Of a stretch of 64,000 bases of DNA, positions 9,347 to 19,038 are shown piece after piece. Each line of letters starts with the position of its first letter. Position 1 is the first letter of the stretch. The DNA is from a virus. The notes under the pieces were generated by a model. It worked only from the letters and a program-made list of their open reading frames with translations. It was not told the DNA's origin and did no database searches. The DNA lies in the IMG/VR virus record IMGVR_UViG_3300032240_002575, positions 1 to 64,000 of that record; one strand, given 5' to 3'. Position numbers and translations under genes: made by a program.

Positions 9347-11488
9347 TTAATTACATGACAAACACATGATATCATAAACAATAGTCAATTTAACAACTAT
9401 TTCTTGACCATTCAATGTATTATCACCTGGTTTTGTATTAATAATTATTTGATTATTTAACGAATCTATCGTCACTCCACCAATTCCTGGAATTGTTAAA
9501 AGTAAACTTTTAACCGTGTCGTAATACAAATTATCACTTGGAGCCATGACTAACGTTGTACCTGTGAAAAAGTTTTCACTTGTACTCAAACCTAAAGGGT
9601 TAACTGAAACTTCAACACCAAAAACCGCCGAAATTAAATCACAGTTTGTTTTGTCATTAGTCAAATCATTGAATCCTTCATTTAACATTTGAGTCAATCC
9701 ATACTTTGTTTGTGATTGTACCGTAAATTGGTCTCCAGCCATTACATATGTTTGATAAGATACATAAAGTGACTGACAATCTATTGTTGTACTTCTTGTT
9801 AAAGTACATCCATTTGAATCTACAACAGTTAAACTATATGTTCCACCTGTTAATCCTGAAACTTGGATTTCTTGTGGATTGTTTGGAACATTATTTGACC
9901 AAGAATATGTGAATGGTGGTTCTCCCGTTGATATGAGTGCCGTTAAAGTCCCATCAGAACCATTTCCACATGAGGTACTATACAAACTAAAATCTAAAGG
10001 TTGACTTTCTCCAACGTAAACTTGTGTTGTTTGACTACATCCCGTGAAATCGGTTACGGTAATTGTATGTTGACCTGATGCAACATTTGTAAATGTAACC
10101 GCTGACAATGTTGTATTCAAAACATTTTGAACTCCATCCAAAGAATAACTATATGGCGATTGACCTCCTGTTGTCTTTTGAACAAGAACGGTACCGTTAT
10201 TTTGATTACAAGTTGTCCCTGTTGTTTGTGTTGATATTTCAAAAGTATTGCTTGCAATTAACGTTATTTCATCCATATAAGAACATCCCGAAGAATCTTG
10301 CACTGCAACTCCGTATGTTCCTGAATAAAGATTACTAAATAGTTGGGCGGTTTGTGAATTTATTATATTCAAAGTACTACTATCAGGATAGATTAATGTA
10401 TAGGTATAAGGTGAAGTTCCACCAACAACCGAAATTTTAATAGAACCATTTGTACTTGAACATGTACTTCCTTGGCTTGTTATAGTAACAGATGCAAGAC
10501 CCAATGGAGTCAACAAACTTGTAGAAACTAAAATATTACAGAATGCAGAATCAGTTACCAAAACACTATAATCACCTGCGGACAATCCTGAAATCGACCA
10601 AGTCTTTGCATATTGTATTTGAACATTTCCTGTTGATGCAGAATAATAATATGGCGCAGTTCCACCTGTAATTTGAATCGTTAAAACACCATTATTTGAA
10701 AAACAAGTTGGTTGTATTGCTGTGAATGCTCCAAAACCTAAAACATCCACGTCTGAAACAACAGCGGTTTGTGTTAATGAACATCCCAAACTGTCAGTAA
10801 CTTGTACTGAATATGTTCCTGACGTTAAACCTGTAATACTACTCGTTGTAAAACCATTACTCCATAGATAGGTATATGGTGCAACACCTGTCTGTCCTGT
10901 AACAATTATCTTTCCAATTGGTGTGCCACCGCAACTCGAGTTCGGAACAATATATAATCCGTATTCGAACGGTTGACTATCTTCAACTATAAAGTTTGCA
11001 GTTTGACCGGTAGAACCACCCAAATCTTCAACAAGCATGAAATAAGTACCAGCGCTCAAGTTGTTAAAAACTACATTCGATGTATTTGTAATTGCAGAAG
11101 TGATATAAGTGTTATAACCAGAATACAAGTAAAAATTTGTTGTTGAGTAGTTTGAAGTTGATGTACCCGTAACTGAACCATTATCTAAAGCACATGTTGT
11201 GCTTTGAACCGCAACTATACTTCCACAGACTCCAGACGATACAGGTATGTTAATGTAAAATTCTTGGTTTGTGGGCAACGTACTGTCGTTAACCCTTACA
11301 CCATAAGTGTCCGCACTTAAACCAGTTCTGATTGATGGATTAAAAGTAACAACGTCTGAACCCAAGTTTGGACTAACCCATTCTACTGTATATGGTGGAG
11401 TACCACCATTTAAGGTTATTGAAATCGACCCTACATTTGTGTTAGTTGAGTCCCCTGTTACCAATATATTATACTGAAATGCTGACAT
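9347..11488 (-). CDS. SprB-repeat virion protein (fibre/adhesin)
   Basis: 713 residues from ATG 11488, placed just after the preceding stop (TAATAATG); a start four codons earlier is possible but overlaps that gene. About seven repeats of 75-90 residues fill the first 590 residues. Each has a Cys near its start, a PYTYxWSNG-like strand, a GLxxGTYxVxVTD turn and a following GC. This is the pattern of the SprB repeat of the flavobacterial gliding adhesin SprB and other large Bacteroidota surface proteins. The last 130 residues are different and end CLSCN. It lies in the fibre cluster directly downstream of the 993-residue virion protein. The likely role is an extended Ig-like fibre for host contact. 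Using repeats of host surface type suggests acquisition from a Bacteroidota host, an inference. Confidence 0.8.
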   Translation of the reverse strand: MSAFQYNILVTGDSTNTNVGSISITLNGGTPPYTVEWVSPNLGSDVVTFNPSIRTGLSADTYGVRVNDSTLPTNQEFYINIPVSSGVCGSIVAVQSTTCALDNGSVTGTSTSNYSTTNFYLYSGYNTYITSAITNTSNVVFNNLSAGTYFMLVEDLGGSTGQTANFIVEDSQPFEYGLYIVPNSSCGGTPIGKIIVTGQTGVAPYTYLWSNGFTTSSITGLTSGTYSVQVTDSLGCSLTQTAVVSDVDVLGFGAFTAIQPTCFSNNGVLTIQITGGTAPYYYSASTGNVQIQYAKTWSISGLSAGDYSVLVTDSAFCNILVSTSLLTPLGLASVTITSQGSTCSSTNGSIKISVVGGTSPYTYTLIYPDSSTLNIINSQTAQLFSNLYSGTYGVAVQDSSGCSYMDEITLIASNTFEISTQTTGTTCNQNNGTVLVQKTTGGQSPYSYSLDGVQNVLNTTLSAVTFTNVASGQHTITVTDFTGCSQTTQVYVGESQPLDFSLYSTSCGNGSDGTLTALISTGEPPFTYSWSNNVPNNPQEIQVSGLTGGTYSLTVVDSNGCTLTRSTTIDCQSLYVSYQTYVMAGDQFTVQSQTKYGLTQMLNEGFNDLTNDKTNCDLISAVFGVEVSVNPLGLSTSENFFTGTTLVMAPSDNLYYDTVKSLLLTIPGIGGVTIDSLNNQIIINTKPGDNTLNGQEIVVKLTIVYDIMCLSCN

Positions 11489-11490
11489 TA

Positions 11491-14472
11491 TTATGAACAA
11501 TTAATATTAATGTTTATTCCCACATTTAACGATATTGTATCAATTACATTTGAAGTCAAACACGCTAAATTTGTTACGGTTAATGTATTACCATTTAGGT
11601 AATATGTGTAGCCATAATTATACAATTGGGGTAAATAATTAATCAATGCATTTCTCCATTGTGTATTTGTTGGAACGTCTGACATTCCATAACCTGTATA
11701 AAAATATTCTTTAATTATTTGTTGTCCGTCAATCGTTAAATCAACATACCAATCAGTAAGGACAGAATTTTGTTGACATTGATTTAATGTTAAACCACTT
11801 TGAGCCAACATATTATTTACTCTGTTAACCAAAATACTACTGAAATTTGATACAGTTAAATCACCATTAAACCATGGATATATACTAAAATCAACGTATT
11901 CTGTGTTACATGTGTAATTAAAAATGTTTGATATTATAAAACAAGGTTCAACAGGTACAGGTATAAATTGACATCCTCTTTGTCGTCTGTAAACAAATTT
12001 TTGTTTGTTTAAGATTGAATTCTCTAATCTAACTCCTCCATTCCAAATCGTTGTTGCAGGTACCATTTGTTCAACAAGTTTTGTCCAATATGGGCCAATA
12101 CCATTCACATAATCAATTAACTTTTGATATGTGTATTTGTTGTTTGGTAATCCAACAGTTTGTTCTGATTCAATATATTTCCAAAATATCGATTGTAATG
12201 TTGGATAACCACCTGTCTTACCATCAGTTATATATTGTCTGTTTCTTGTATTAATCATGTTTTCCCAAAACGTTTGAGAAAATTCGAAGAACGTTTTTTT
12301 CTTTGGTTCAGGATTAATATATGTCCAATCAACTCCACCAGGAACTGGATAACCAACCGTCAATCCTGATTCAGGTATTGGATAATCATATTGTCTTGAT
12401 TGTACCCATACATCGTATAAAAGTCCTTGTGCAGGATTCATAAAAATGTCGACATTCTTAACATTCAAAACTAATTTTTCATTGTCTACAAAATAGTAAG
12501 CATTGTAATCACCTTGAGTTGATACTCTTATCTTGTCATCATCTGCTAACCATGATTTATTATTATCAACAACTTTTTCTAACTTGAATCCTTCATTTAT
12601 GTATGGGAACTGTCTGTATCGATTCAAATATGTTTGACCATAAGTAAATGGAGTTAGTTGTGTTTGGATATTATAATTTTGACCTGTATAAACATTTCCC
12701 GTAAGTTGAACTTCATCAGGACTTCTATGTTGTGATGTAGTTTCATACCAACCTGCACCAATTTGGAAAAAGAATGTTTCTGTGTTTGCAGGTGCTTTAG
12801 GGTATCCTTCGGCATCGATTGGGTAATCCGACAATCTTACATTAACACTTTGGTAAGTTGCTGATGATGTAAACGCAGTATATAAATGACCTTTAATTTT
12901 ATAAGTGTCACCAGGTAAATAAGCTGGTACAGTATCAACATAAGTTCCACCTGATATTTGCGCAAACTGTGTGTAGAATTGGTCGAGATTAATTTTTTGG
13001 TCGGCAAGGTAAATGTGTTCATTATATTCAATTAATGAATCAGGCGCACCAATCAATCTTAATAAAAACTCTATTGACCTTCTCGTCCCTTTTGATTTGA
13101 AAAGGTAAGAAGCATTCAAAATTAAATTTCTATAGTATGCATAGTTTAACTCTGTTGGTGTTAGAGCTCTTGCATAACCAGGATATGTTGGTGTTGACGT
13201 ATTACCAAATACTGAACTTAAAAAGTTTTCATTTGTGATTGGTGAAAAGTTTGATGACCAACCCAACGTTCTTGCCAAGTTAACCAATAATTCTGATGGT
13301 ATATCGTTTGATGGATTATAGTTAACAGAATTCATGTAAGCCAAACCATCAATGAATTGTTTTATTTGGTCAAAACTCCTACCATATATCTGAAATATTT
13401 TTTCAACTTTTTGTCCCAAAGTGTCGAATTCTTTCAAAGAATCCGTAATTAAAAATCTTGAAATCAAATTGGTTTTGAATGAATCCAAATTAACCGCAAT
13501 TTCTTGAATTTGTGTCAAATACTCATCAAAAAGAAATGAGCTGATGTCCAAATTCCATGGCCCTTGTTTTGGCCAAGTCACTTGTCTGTATTCCGTATAA
13601 ATTTGTCCGTATTCATTTTGTTGTGGGACTTGGAATGCCGCAGTATATTCAGGTCTAACCAATCTGTTAACCAAGAATTTTTCAACTTCATCAAATGATT
13701 CTTGGAAAACTTTATCAACAATATAATCATTTGGTCTGATTTGATAATCGTCAGTTATTGTTGTTGCACTTGTTCCAAAAGGAGCGCCCGAAACATAAAA
13801 TTGTAGGTAACCCAAAGATAGAGTTTCTGATGGAACAAACGATAGTACTTGATAAATGTTATCATTTATACTAACACAATAATCCAAGTAAGTGTTATAT
13901 AAGTTTCTGTATTGTGAAACTGTTATTTCCCTAACGGATAAGTTAGTTGCTGCACTTACAGAATAATCAATGTCAAATGGATTATTAAATCTGTCAACAT
14001 TAACTTTGAAATATGTTTCGTCTGTTTGTATATCATATGATATGTCGTACGCGGTAAAACCTGTATTGAACGAGTCGTTATTAAACATAACGTCTACAGA
14101 CGCAGGGAAATAATTAATAATTCTTGTAATTGAAACACTAAATCTTTTTGACAAGGAACCATACATCGAAAAGTTAAGAACTTGGGAAACATCGTAATTT
14201 GGATAAACTCGGAACTGTGTTGCAAGAATTGCCCTACTTTGTTCCAAACTATCAATGTTCATCATATCCAATGACATTGGTTCGGAGAATGCTCCTACGT
14301 TGAATGTTCTATTTACCTTTTCCGTAACTCCAGTTGTAAACTCGAAGTTACCTTGCGTAAGTCCTCCACCCTCAACAGTTTGTAATCCTACAATATTGTC
14401 GGAGAAGGTTCCCGCACCGTTTCCTGGTCTTGGTGGGTAAAAGTATTTAGTATTTTTTGTTGTTACCGCCAT
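11491..14472 (-). CDS. Large virion protein, candidate baseplate/fibre-attachment protein
   Basis: 993 residues. Its start overlaps the stop of the preceding gene by one base (TAATG), indicating translational coupling. The sequence is rich in Tyr, Asn and Phe, like the neighbouring virion proteins. Around residues 450-480 a KGTRRSIEFLLRLIG segment resembles the lysine-glycine-threonine helix of phage tail protein I-type baseplate proteins. Near residue 800 a conserved-looking stretch includes PATTIWNGG and YRRQRGC. Its position downstream of gp6 and upstream of the fibre genes fits a baseplate wedge component that carries fibres (gp7-like or gp10-like in role). No specific family is claimed. 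Confidence 0.65.
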   Translation of the reverse strand: MAVTTKNTKYFYPPRPGNGAGTFSDNIVGLQTVEGGGLTQGNFEFTTGVTEKVNRTFNVGAFSEPMSLDMMNIDSLEQSRAILATQFRVYPNYDVSQVLNFSMYGSLSKRFSVSITRIINYFPASVDVMFNNDSFNTGFTAYDISYDIQTDETYFKVNVDRFNNPFDIDYSVSAATNLSVREITVSQYRNLYNTYLDYCVSINDNIYQVLSFVPSETLSLGYLQFYVSGAPFGTSATTITDDYQIRPNDYIVDKVFQESFDEVEKFLVNRLVRPEYTAAFQVPQQNEYGQIYTEYRQVTWPKQGPWNLDISSFLFDEYLTQIQEIAVNLDSFKTNLISRFLITDSLKEFDTLGQKVEKIFQIYGRSFDQIKQFIDGLAYMNSVNYNPSNDIPSELLVNLARTLGWSSNFSPITNENFLSSVFGNTSTPTYPGYARALTPTELNYAYYRNLILNASYLFKSKGTRRSIEFLLRLIGAPDSLIEYNEHIYLADQKINLDQFYTQFAQISGGTYVDTVPAYLPGDTYKIKGHLYTAFTSSATYQSVNVRLSDYPIDAEGYPKAPANTETFFFQIGAGWYETTSQHRSPDEVQLTGNVYTGQNYNIQTQLTPFTYGQTYLNRYRQFPYINEGFKLEKVVDNNKSWLADDDKIRVSTQGDYNAYYFVDNEKLVLNVKNVDIFMNPAQGLLYDVWVQSRQYDYPIPESGLTVGYPVPGGVDWTYINPEPKKKTFFEFSQTFWENMINTRNRQYITDGKTGGYPTLQSIFWKYIESEQTVGLPNNKYTYQKLIDYVNGIGPYWTKLVEQMVPATTIWNGGVRLENSILNKQKFVYRRQRGCQFIPVPVEPCFIISNIFNYTCNTEYVDFSIYPWFNGDLTVSNFSSILVNRVNNMLAQSGLTLNQCQQNSVLTDWYVDLTIDGQQIIKEYFYTGYGMSDVPTNTQWRNALINYLPQLYNYGYTYYLNGNTLTVTNLACLTSNVIDTISLNVGINININCS

Positions 14473-15380
14473 TAACCTGTGATTGTTGTGAAGTTTTTAC
14501 TAAAATCAATATTATTACCTCTACTCTGTCTAACTTCATACAACAATGCGTTGAATTGGTCTCTAATTTCGTACAAGTTGTATTGTCTGTAGATATTGTT
14601 TTGAGTATCGTAGATAGTGTAAATACCGTCATCAATAGATTTAGTTTGATTACCGTAAAGAGCAATAGCAAGAGATGAGACATCGTACTCAACCATATCA
14701 ATCTCCAATGTTATTGGATTGAAATATGTATTACTGATAATAATACTCTGATTTGGTTGACCAATAAATGGAGTTGCATTTGGTTTGTTAGTCGGTGACG
14801 ATGATGGTGATAAAGTCAAAAATATTAAATTTGAATTTCCATCAACATATCTATATCTAATTGATTTTTGTGTTGTGTTAATTTCGTTTGTCACAACAGG
14901 CTCACAGAAAAATGATGAAGTTACAACCCTAAAAAAGTTAGGAATTTTTGAACCATCAGCATTCAAGTATTCAACTCTAAATCCAACCAATCCTTGAGGA
15001 ACGAATTTGTTTTGATATTGAACGGGAACATTTGTTACATCAATAACAATCCCTTTTACGTTTGGTAATGCACTTAACACACCACAATCTGTAATCAATG
15101 TTCTTATTTGAGCTGGTCTCAAATAAAGTGTGTAAATTCCAATCGCATTAAATTGTTCTGCAGGTAAAGTTAAGTTATATAACCCTCCCAAAATTTCAAC
15201 ATTTGCATTACCCCCTGTTTGTGTATTATTAAAGTAAGGTTTCAACAATGTTTGAGCATCAAGTTCAGTTAGGACATAGTTATCTGTAACATCTCTTGAT
15301 GGTGTGTAATTCATTATTATTTGCACGTCTTCAGGTGAAACATCACTTGGTCGAATTGTGCCGTATGAACCGATTGCCAT
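14472..15380 (-). CDS. Virion-cluster protein, unknown
   Basis: 302 residues, no recognised domain. Predominantly beta-like sequence with Tyr/Asn-rich segments; the C-terminus is more helical and polar. It is preceded by a TATTTAT motif ending 16 nt upstream and overlaps the next gene by one base (TAATG), so it opens a transcription unit that continues into the 993-residue protein. Its place between a PKD-domain protein and a large baseplate candidate suggests a baseplate or fibre component. Confidence 0.65.
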   Translation of the reverse strand: MAIGSYGTIRPSDVSPEDVQIIMNYTPSRDVTDNYVLTELDAQTLLKPYFNNTQTGGNANVEILGGLYNLTLPAEQFNAIGIYTLYLRPAQIRTLITDCGVLSALPNVKGIVIDVTNVPVQYQNKFVPQGLVGFRVEYLNADGSKIPNFFRVVTSSFFCEPVVTNEINTTQKSIRYRYVDGNSNLIFLTLSPSSSPTNKPNATPFIGQPNQSIIISNTYFNPITLEIDMVEYDVSSLAIALYGNQTKSIDDGIYTIYDTQNNIYRQYNLYEIRDQFNALLYEVRQSRGNNIDFSKNFTTITG

Positions 15381-15396
15381 AATTTCTTTTTATCTT

Positions 15397-15403
15397 ATAA
15401 ATA
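15397..15403 (-). promoter_or_regulatory. Candidate late promoter motif TATTTAT
   Basis: The coding strand reads CTATTTATAAG and ends 16 nt before ATG 15380, in the 25-nt gap after the PKD-domain gene. Confidence 0.55.
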
Positions 15404-15405
15404 GT

Positions 15406-16515
15406 TTAGTTCTTTTTTTCAACATTAAAAAATCCATAACCGTAGTTAATCATATCTCCAAGATTATCGACTTCTCCTAACCTCTGAATTCTTTCATATG
15501 CGGAGTTCTTTCCTCTTTCAATGAATATGCTCGATTGGATTTGTGCTTGGTCAACAACTTTTAACAATACTTCCTCTTTGGTGATTGGTGTTTGTGTTAA
15601 ATTGTTTTCGGTAAATCCTGATGATGGTTCAAAAAATATTGTTGTACCATCAACATAATCATAATAATTTACGTTGTTTATCGTATACGCTGTGTATATG
15701 GAATTCATATCTGTTATTATTCCCCAAATCTGTCCATTTTTAATTACAGGTGTTCCAACTTGGTATTTTACTGAACCATATAATGCCAAATCTGTTATAC
15801 TTGATTTTGTCAGTCCTGAAACCGTATATGGTACCGTAACGTAGTTAAACGATGTTTGAGCCGACACTTCATTAACCGCATCACCTGAAAATATGTAGTT
15901 ATAACTTACAGGAGTGTTAATCCAATTACCACCCGCAGGAATAAAAAACGCTTCACCATTTGGATTATTTATCACGACGTTTGAATATGGCGTAGTGATT
16001 GTTTTACTTACTCTTGTAACTCCCCAAGGATTTGTTTGTTCCAAAGTAATAACATATTGTGCGTTCGCCGTTGGGTAAGTATGACTTAACGAATTTGGTG
16101 TGTAAACTGAAATAGTTTGTTTTGGTGACCCGTCACCCCAATCTACTTTATATGCCGATAAGTCCAAAAATTTTTGGAACTCACTTGATGTATTGTAGAT
16201 ATTATAAACATACGGATTTGATGTGGTTGATGAAAAAATAAAATTGGCAACAACATCTTTTTGTAGTACCGCTCCATCGAATGGACTATAATATCCTGCA
16301 TCAACCGCAGTTTGAGTAATTAAAATTGGAATTGTTAAACCTGTTAATATTGAACTTCCGTTTGGCCCTGCAGACAAAACTTGTGTCATAGCAGAATAAA
16401 CACCAGTCGTTTCTCCTGTATAACTGGGTCCAACATTTTGACCTTGCATGTTAACCGTAAAAATATCACCCAATATTGTTTCAGGGGATACAACGAATCT
16501 ATAAAAATTTTCCAT
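15406..16515 (-). CDS. Virion protein with PKD-like domain
   Basis: 369 residues. Residues of about 120-170 carry the signature of a PKD Ig-like domain: VDWGDGS at 124-130, SHTYP at 144-148, then a YVITLEQTNPWG strand. PKD domains are common in extracellular and surface adhesins, including those of Bacteroidota. The rest is beta-rich and not recognised. The start overlaps the stop of the upstream gene (TAATG), so it is co-translated with it. Likely a baseplate or fibre component; the PKD call is from pattern only. Confidence 0.7.
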   Translation of the reverse strand: MENFYRFVVSPETILGDIFTVNMQGQNVGPSYTGETTGVYSAMTQVLSAGPNGSSILTGLTIPILITQTAVDAGYYSPFDGAVLQKDVVANFIFSSTTSNPYVYNIYNTSSEFQKFLDLSAYKVDWGDGSPKQTISVYTPNSLSHTYPTANAQYVITLEQTNPWGVTRVSKTITTPYSNVVINNPNGEAFFIPAGGNWINTPVSYNYIFSGDAVNEVSAQTSFNYVTVPYTVSGLTKSSITDLALYGSVKYQVGTPVIKNGQIWGIITDMNSIYTAYTINNVNYYDYVDGTTIFFEPSSGFTENNLTQTPITKEEVLLKVVDQAQIQSSIFIERGKNSAYERIQRLGEVDNLGDMINYGYGFFNVEKKN

Positions 16516-17357
16516 TATTTCGGATTAACATATTCATACCATTTTATGGGTACCACCGCACCCGCTCGCTCTCCGTTGTTACTATAAATTGTTTGATGTG
16601 GATTCAAATTGAACACTTGATAGTTTCTTTTATCGTAATCCAATTTAACCCTATAATAGAAATACTGTGTACTATCAAAATTAAATTTATCGCCAACAAT
16701 AGATGATTGAGGCATGTTCATCATTTTTGTGAAATAACCATTTTTTGCATCATAAAACTTTGCTGTCATATAGAATGTATCTATATCCAAAAAGTTTCTT
16801 TTCTTCAACCAATAAATAAAAAACCCTTCTTTATCACCAACATAATCAAGAACGAAATATGGTCTTTTGATATTAACCAATGTTCGTTGCATTTGAGCTT
16901 CCATTGTTAATCCTTGTTGTGTTGGTATTATAAGTGTGATGTAATTTGTTTGTCGTTTTTCATCAGGAGTATCATATAAATCCAATTTGAAAAATGAGTT
17001 TGAAAAGTTGTTTAAGTAGTAATAAATTTCAGTTGGTGTGAAACCTTCTGACATATAGTTATTTCTCCAATTTGTATCTGTATTCAATGAACCACCAGAA
17101 TAAAAATTAAATTCATATTGTATATCAGTAACTTCGTACTTGTTGTCACTAAATGGGTCAGTTATTGTAGTTGGTGCATGTGCAAACCTATCCACTTCAA
17201 AGTCACCATATTGTCCTGTGACCTTTTTAATTACTTCACCTTCATACTCATCAATACTTTGGTCCAAACCCAAATAATCCCAAGTAAGTTCAATTGGGAT
17301 TACCAATTGTTTGTTGGTAAATGTATCCTTCCTTATTTCAATTTTATTCACAGCCAT
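16515..17357 (-). CDS. Virion-cluster protein, unknown
   Basis: 280 residues, not recognised. Aromatic-rich with many Tyr and Phe. It overlaps the 564-residue gene upstream by 14 nt (ATGGCTGTGAATAA) and the PKD-domain gene downstream by 1 nt. This tight overlap places it in one operon of baseplate or fibre proteins. Confidence 0.65.
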   Translation of the reverse strand: MAVNKIEIRKDTFTNKQLVIPIELTWDYLGLDQSIDEYEGEVIKKVTGQYGDFEVDRFAHAPTTITDPFSDNKYEVTDIQYEFNFYSGGSLNTDTNWRNNYMSEGFTPTEIYYYLNNFSNSFFKLDLYDTPDEKRQTNYITLIIPTQQGLTMEAQMQRTLVNIKRPYFVLDYVGDKEGFFIYWLKKRNFLDIDTFYMTAKFYDAKNGYFTKMMNMPQSSIVGDKFNFDSTQYFYYRVKLDYDKRNYQVFNLNPHQTIYSNNGERAGAVVPIKWYEYVNPK

Positions 17358-19038
17358 CGATTAAAGGTTTTACAGGGTATGAAACTCCAAGAATTGCGGA
17401 GTTATAGTTTATTCCTTCAGGAATTAATCTAAATTGAAATTCACTAAATGGATATTGGGCAAAGTTTAAGAAGGGATAATTTACTCCTCTTCCCAAATTA
17501 TCTTTGAAACCATAAGTATATAAATCCCTCCATCTAAATTGTTGGTCAGAATTAGAGAAGTAAGCGTAGCTTGGAATGCCATCTATAAATTGTACATCAC
17601 CAGTTTCAACATAATCCGAAAAAACTCTGATAGTCATAGATGAATGTGGTTGATAGTAAAATCCTGGTATATTTGTTGAAGGTGTTTTTACGGTTTTGAA
17701 GATGTTTTGGTTGTATTTTATTTTATGGAAATACGGTGATATAACTCTTTCAGCTTGGTCATAATCATTCCACTCACAAAAATCACCATCCATTGTGTCT
17801 CCTGACATTAAGTTTTGGTTGTAATAAAATGTTTTTGTTACACCACTTGTTTTTGTATAACTTAATGTTTGAATGTTTGTATTTGAATCAAGGTTTGTTG
17901 AATCCCACCAAAAGTTTGAGCTTTTTGTTATGTTAAATTTCCATCCTTGTTTCACACCAACACCATTTGTTGGTTCATTAAAATAACCTGTATAACCTTT
18001 GTTGATAATAGTCAAAAATAATTCACTTATTGGTCTTTTCTGATTATCTAATAATCCTTTCAAATCCAAATCTCGATTAACCGTTACACTAAATGAATTA
18101 CTACTAGTTTTTTGTGAAACTCTTGAAACATTATTTGGTGTTATTGAACTGTATTCGAATTTTTTTTCTTCCAAAAACACATTTTTTTCAAAAGCATTTT
18201 TTGTCATAACACAATCTTCAAGATTGGTTATAATTTTATGTTGTCTAACATAATATTTTGATTTTGTTTCCAAAATATTTTCAGGATTTGTAACACGTTT
18301 GAAGGTTCCTGTTACAGAATTTGCAAAAGTCGCGCCGGTGTATCCAACATTATAAATGTTAAAAACATATTCATCACTACCAAATTGACCGTTGCCCAAT
18401 GAAAACACTTGGAATAAATTTATCCCATTATAGTTAAATGAAAGTTCAACGTATTCTCCGACTGTCAAACCGTGAGGTGCAATACATTGAAATGCAACCA
18501 CATTACTACCATTTTGAACCAAGTTAGTAATCGAAAAAGGTATTCCGTCTGAAGCCTTCCAATTCAAACTTGTATTGTTCAAGTTATAATATAATTGTTT
18601 ATCATAGTCATTTTGATAAGCATAACTAACGTAATAAGTCCAATTGTATGTATAAGCACTTTTAGCTTGATAAAATATATGTTGGTCACTTACATCAGGT
18701 CTATAAAAGTCGAACTCGTAATATTGCGGAAAACCATACCAAGTATTACTTTGTTTTGAGTTGACAGGGTCTAAATAATATAAAGTATTTATAAATGGAA
18801 TATATTGGGTTGTACCACTATACGTATTCGAATAAAGATAGTTTATCTTAAATGTTGGTCTGAAGACTGTACAAGCTTGTCTTTCATCATCATAAAGTTG
18901 AGCTAAACTAATACTTTGACTACGAGCATATTCAGTCATTTCCTGACTTTGTTGTTCCAAAGATAAACTAATTTCTTGGTCAACAAATGGAGCCGACTTA
19001 TATCTTAAGTTACTTGGTATTATCGTATAGTTATTCAC
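17344..19038 (-). CDS. Virion-cluster protein, unknown (GTG start)
   Basis: 564 residues, starting at GTG inside the end of the 1603-residue gene (GTGAATAA overlap of 8 nt). It is very rich in Tyr, Asn and Ser, as are its neighbours. A central stretch near residues 190-250 looks like a small beta barrel (GLTVGEYVELSF). No domain is recognised. Operon position between the 1603-residue protein and the 280-residue protein supports a role in the baseplate periphery or fibre network. Confidence 0.65.
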   Translation of the reverse strand: MNNYTIIPSNLRYKSAPFVDQEISLSLEQQSQEMTEYARSQSISLAQLYDDERQACTVFRPTFKINYLYSNTYSGTTQYIPFINTLYYLDPVNSKQSNTWYGFPQYYEFDFYRPDVSDQHIFYQAKSAYTYNWTYYVSYAYQNDYDKQLYYNLNNTSLNWKASDGIPFSITNLVQNGSNVVAFQCIAPHGLTVGEYVELSFNYNGINLFQVFSLGNGQFGSDEYVFNIYNVGYTGATFANSVTGTFKRVTNPENILETKSKYYVRQHKIITNLEDCVMTKNAFEKNVFLEEKKFEYSSITPNNVSRVSQKTSSNSFSVTVNRDLDLKGLLDNQKRPISELFLTIINKGYTGYFNEPTNGVGVKQGWKFNITKSSNFWWDSTNLDSNTNIQTLSYTKTSGVTKTFYYNQNLMSGDTMDGDFCEWNDYDQAERVISPYFHKIKYNQNIFKTVKTPSTNIPGFYYQPHSSMTIRVFSDYVETGDVQFIDGIPSYAYFSNSDQQFRWRDLYTYGFKDNLGRGVNYPFLNFAQYPFSEFQFRLIPEGINYNSAILGVSYPVKPLIDGCE

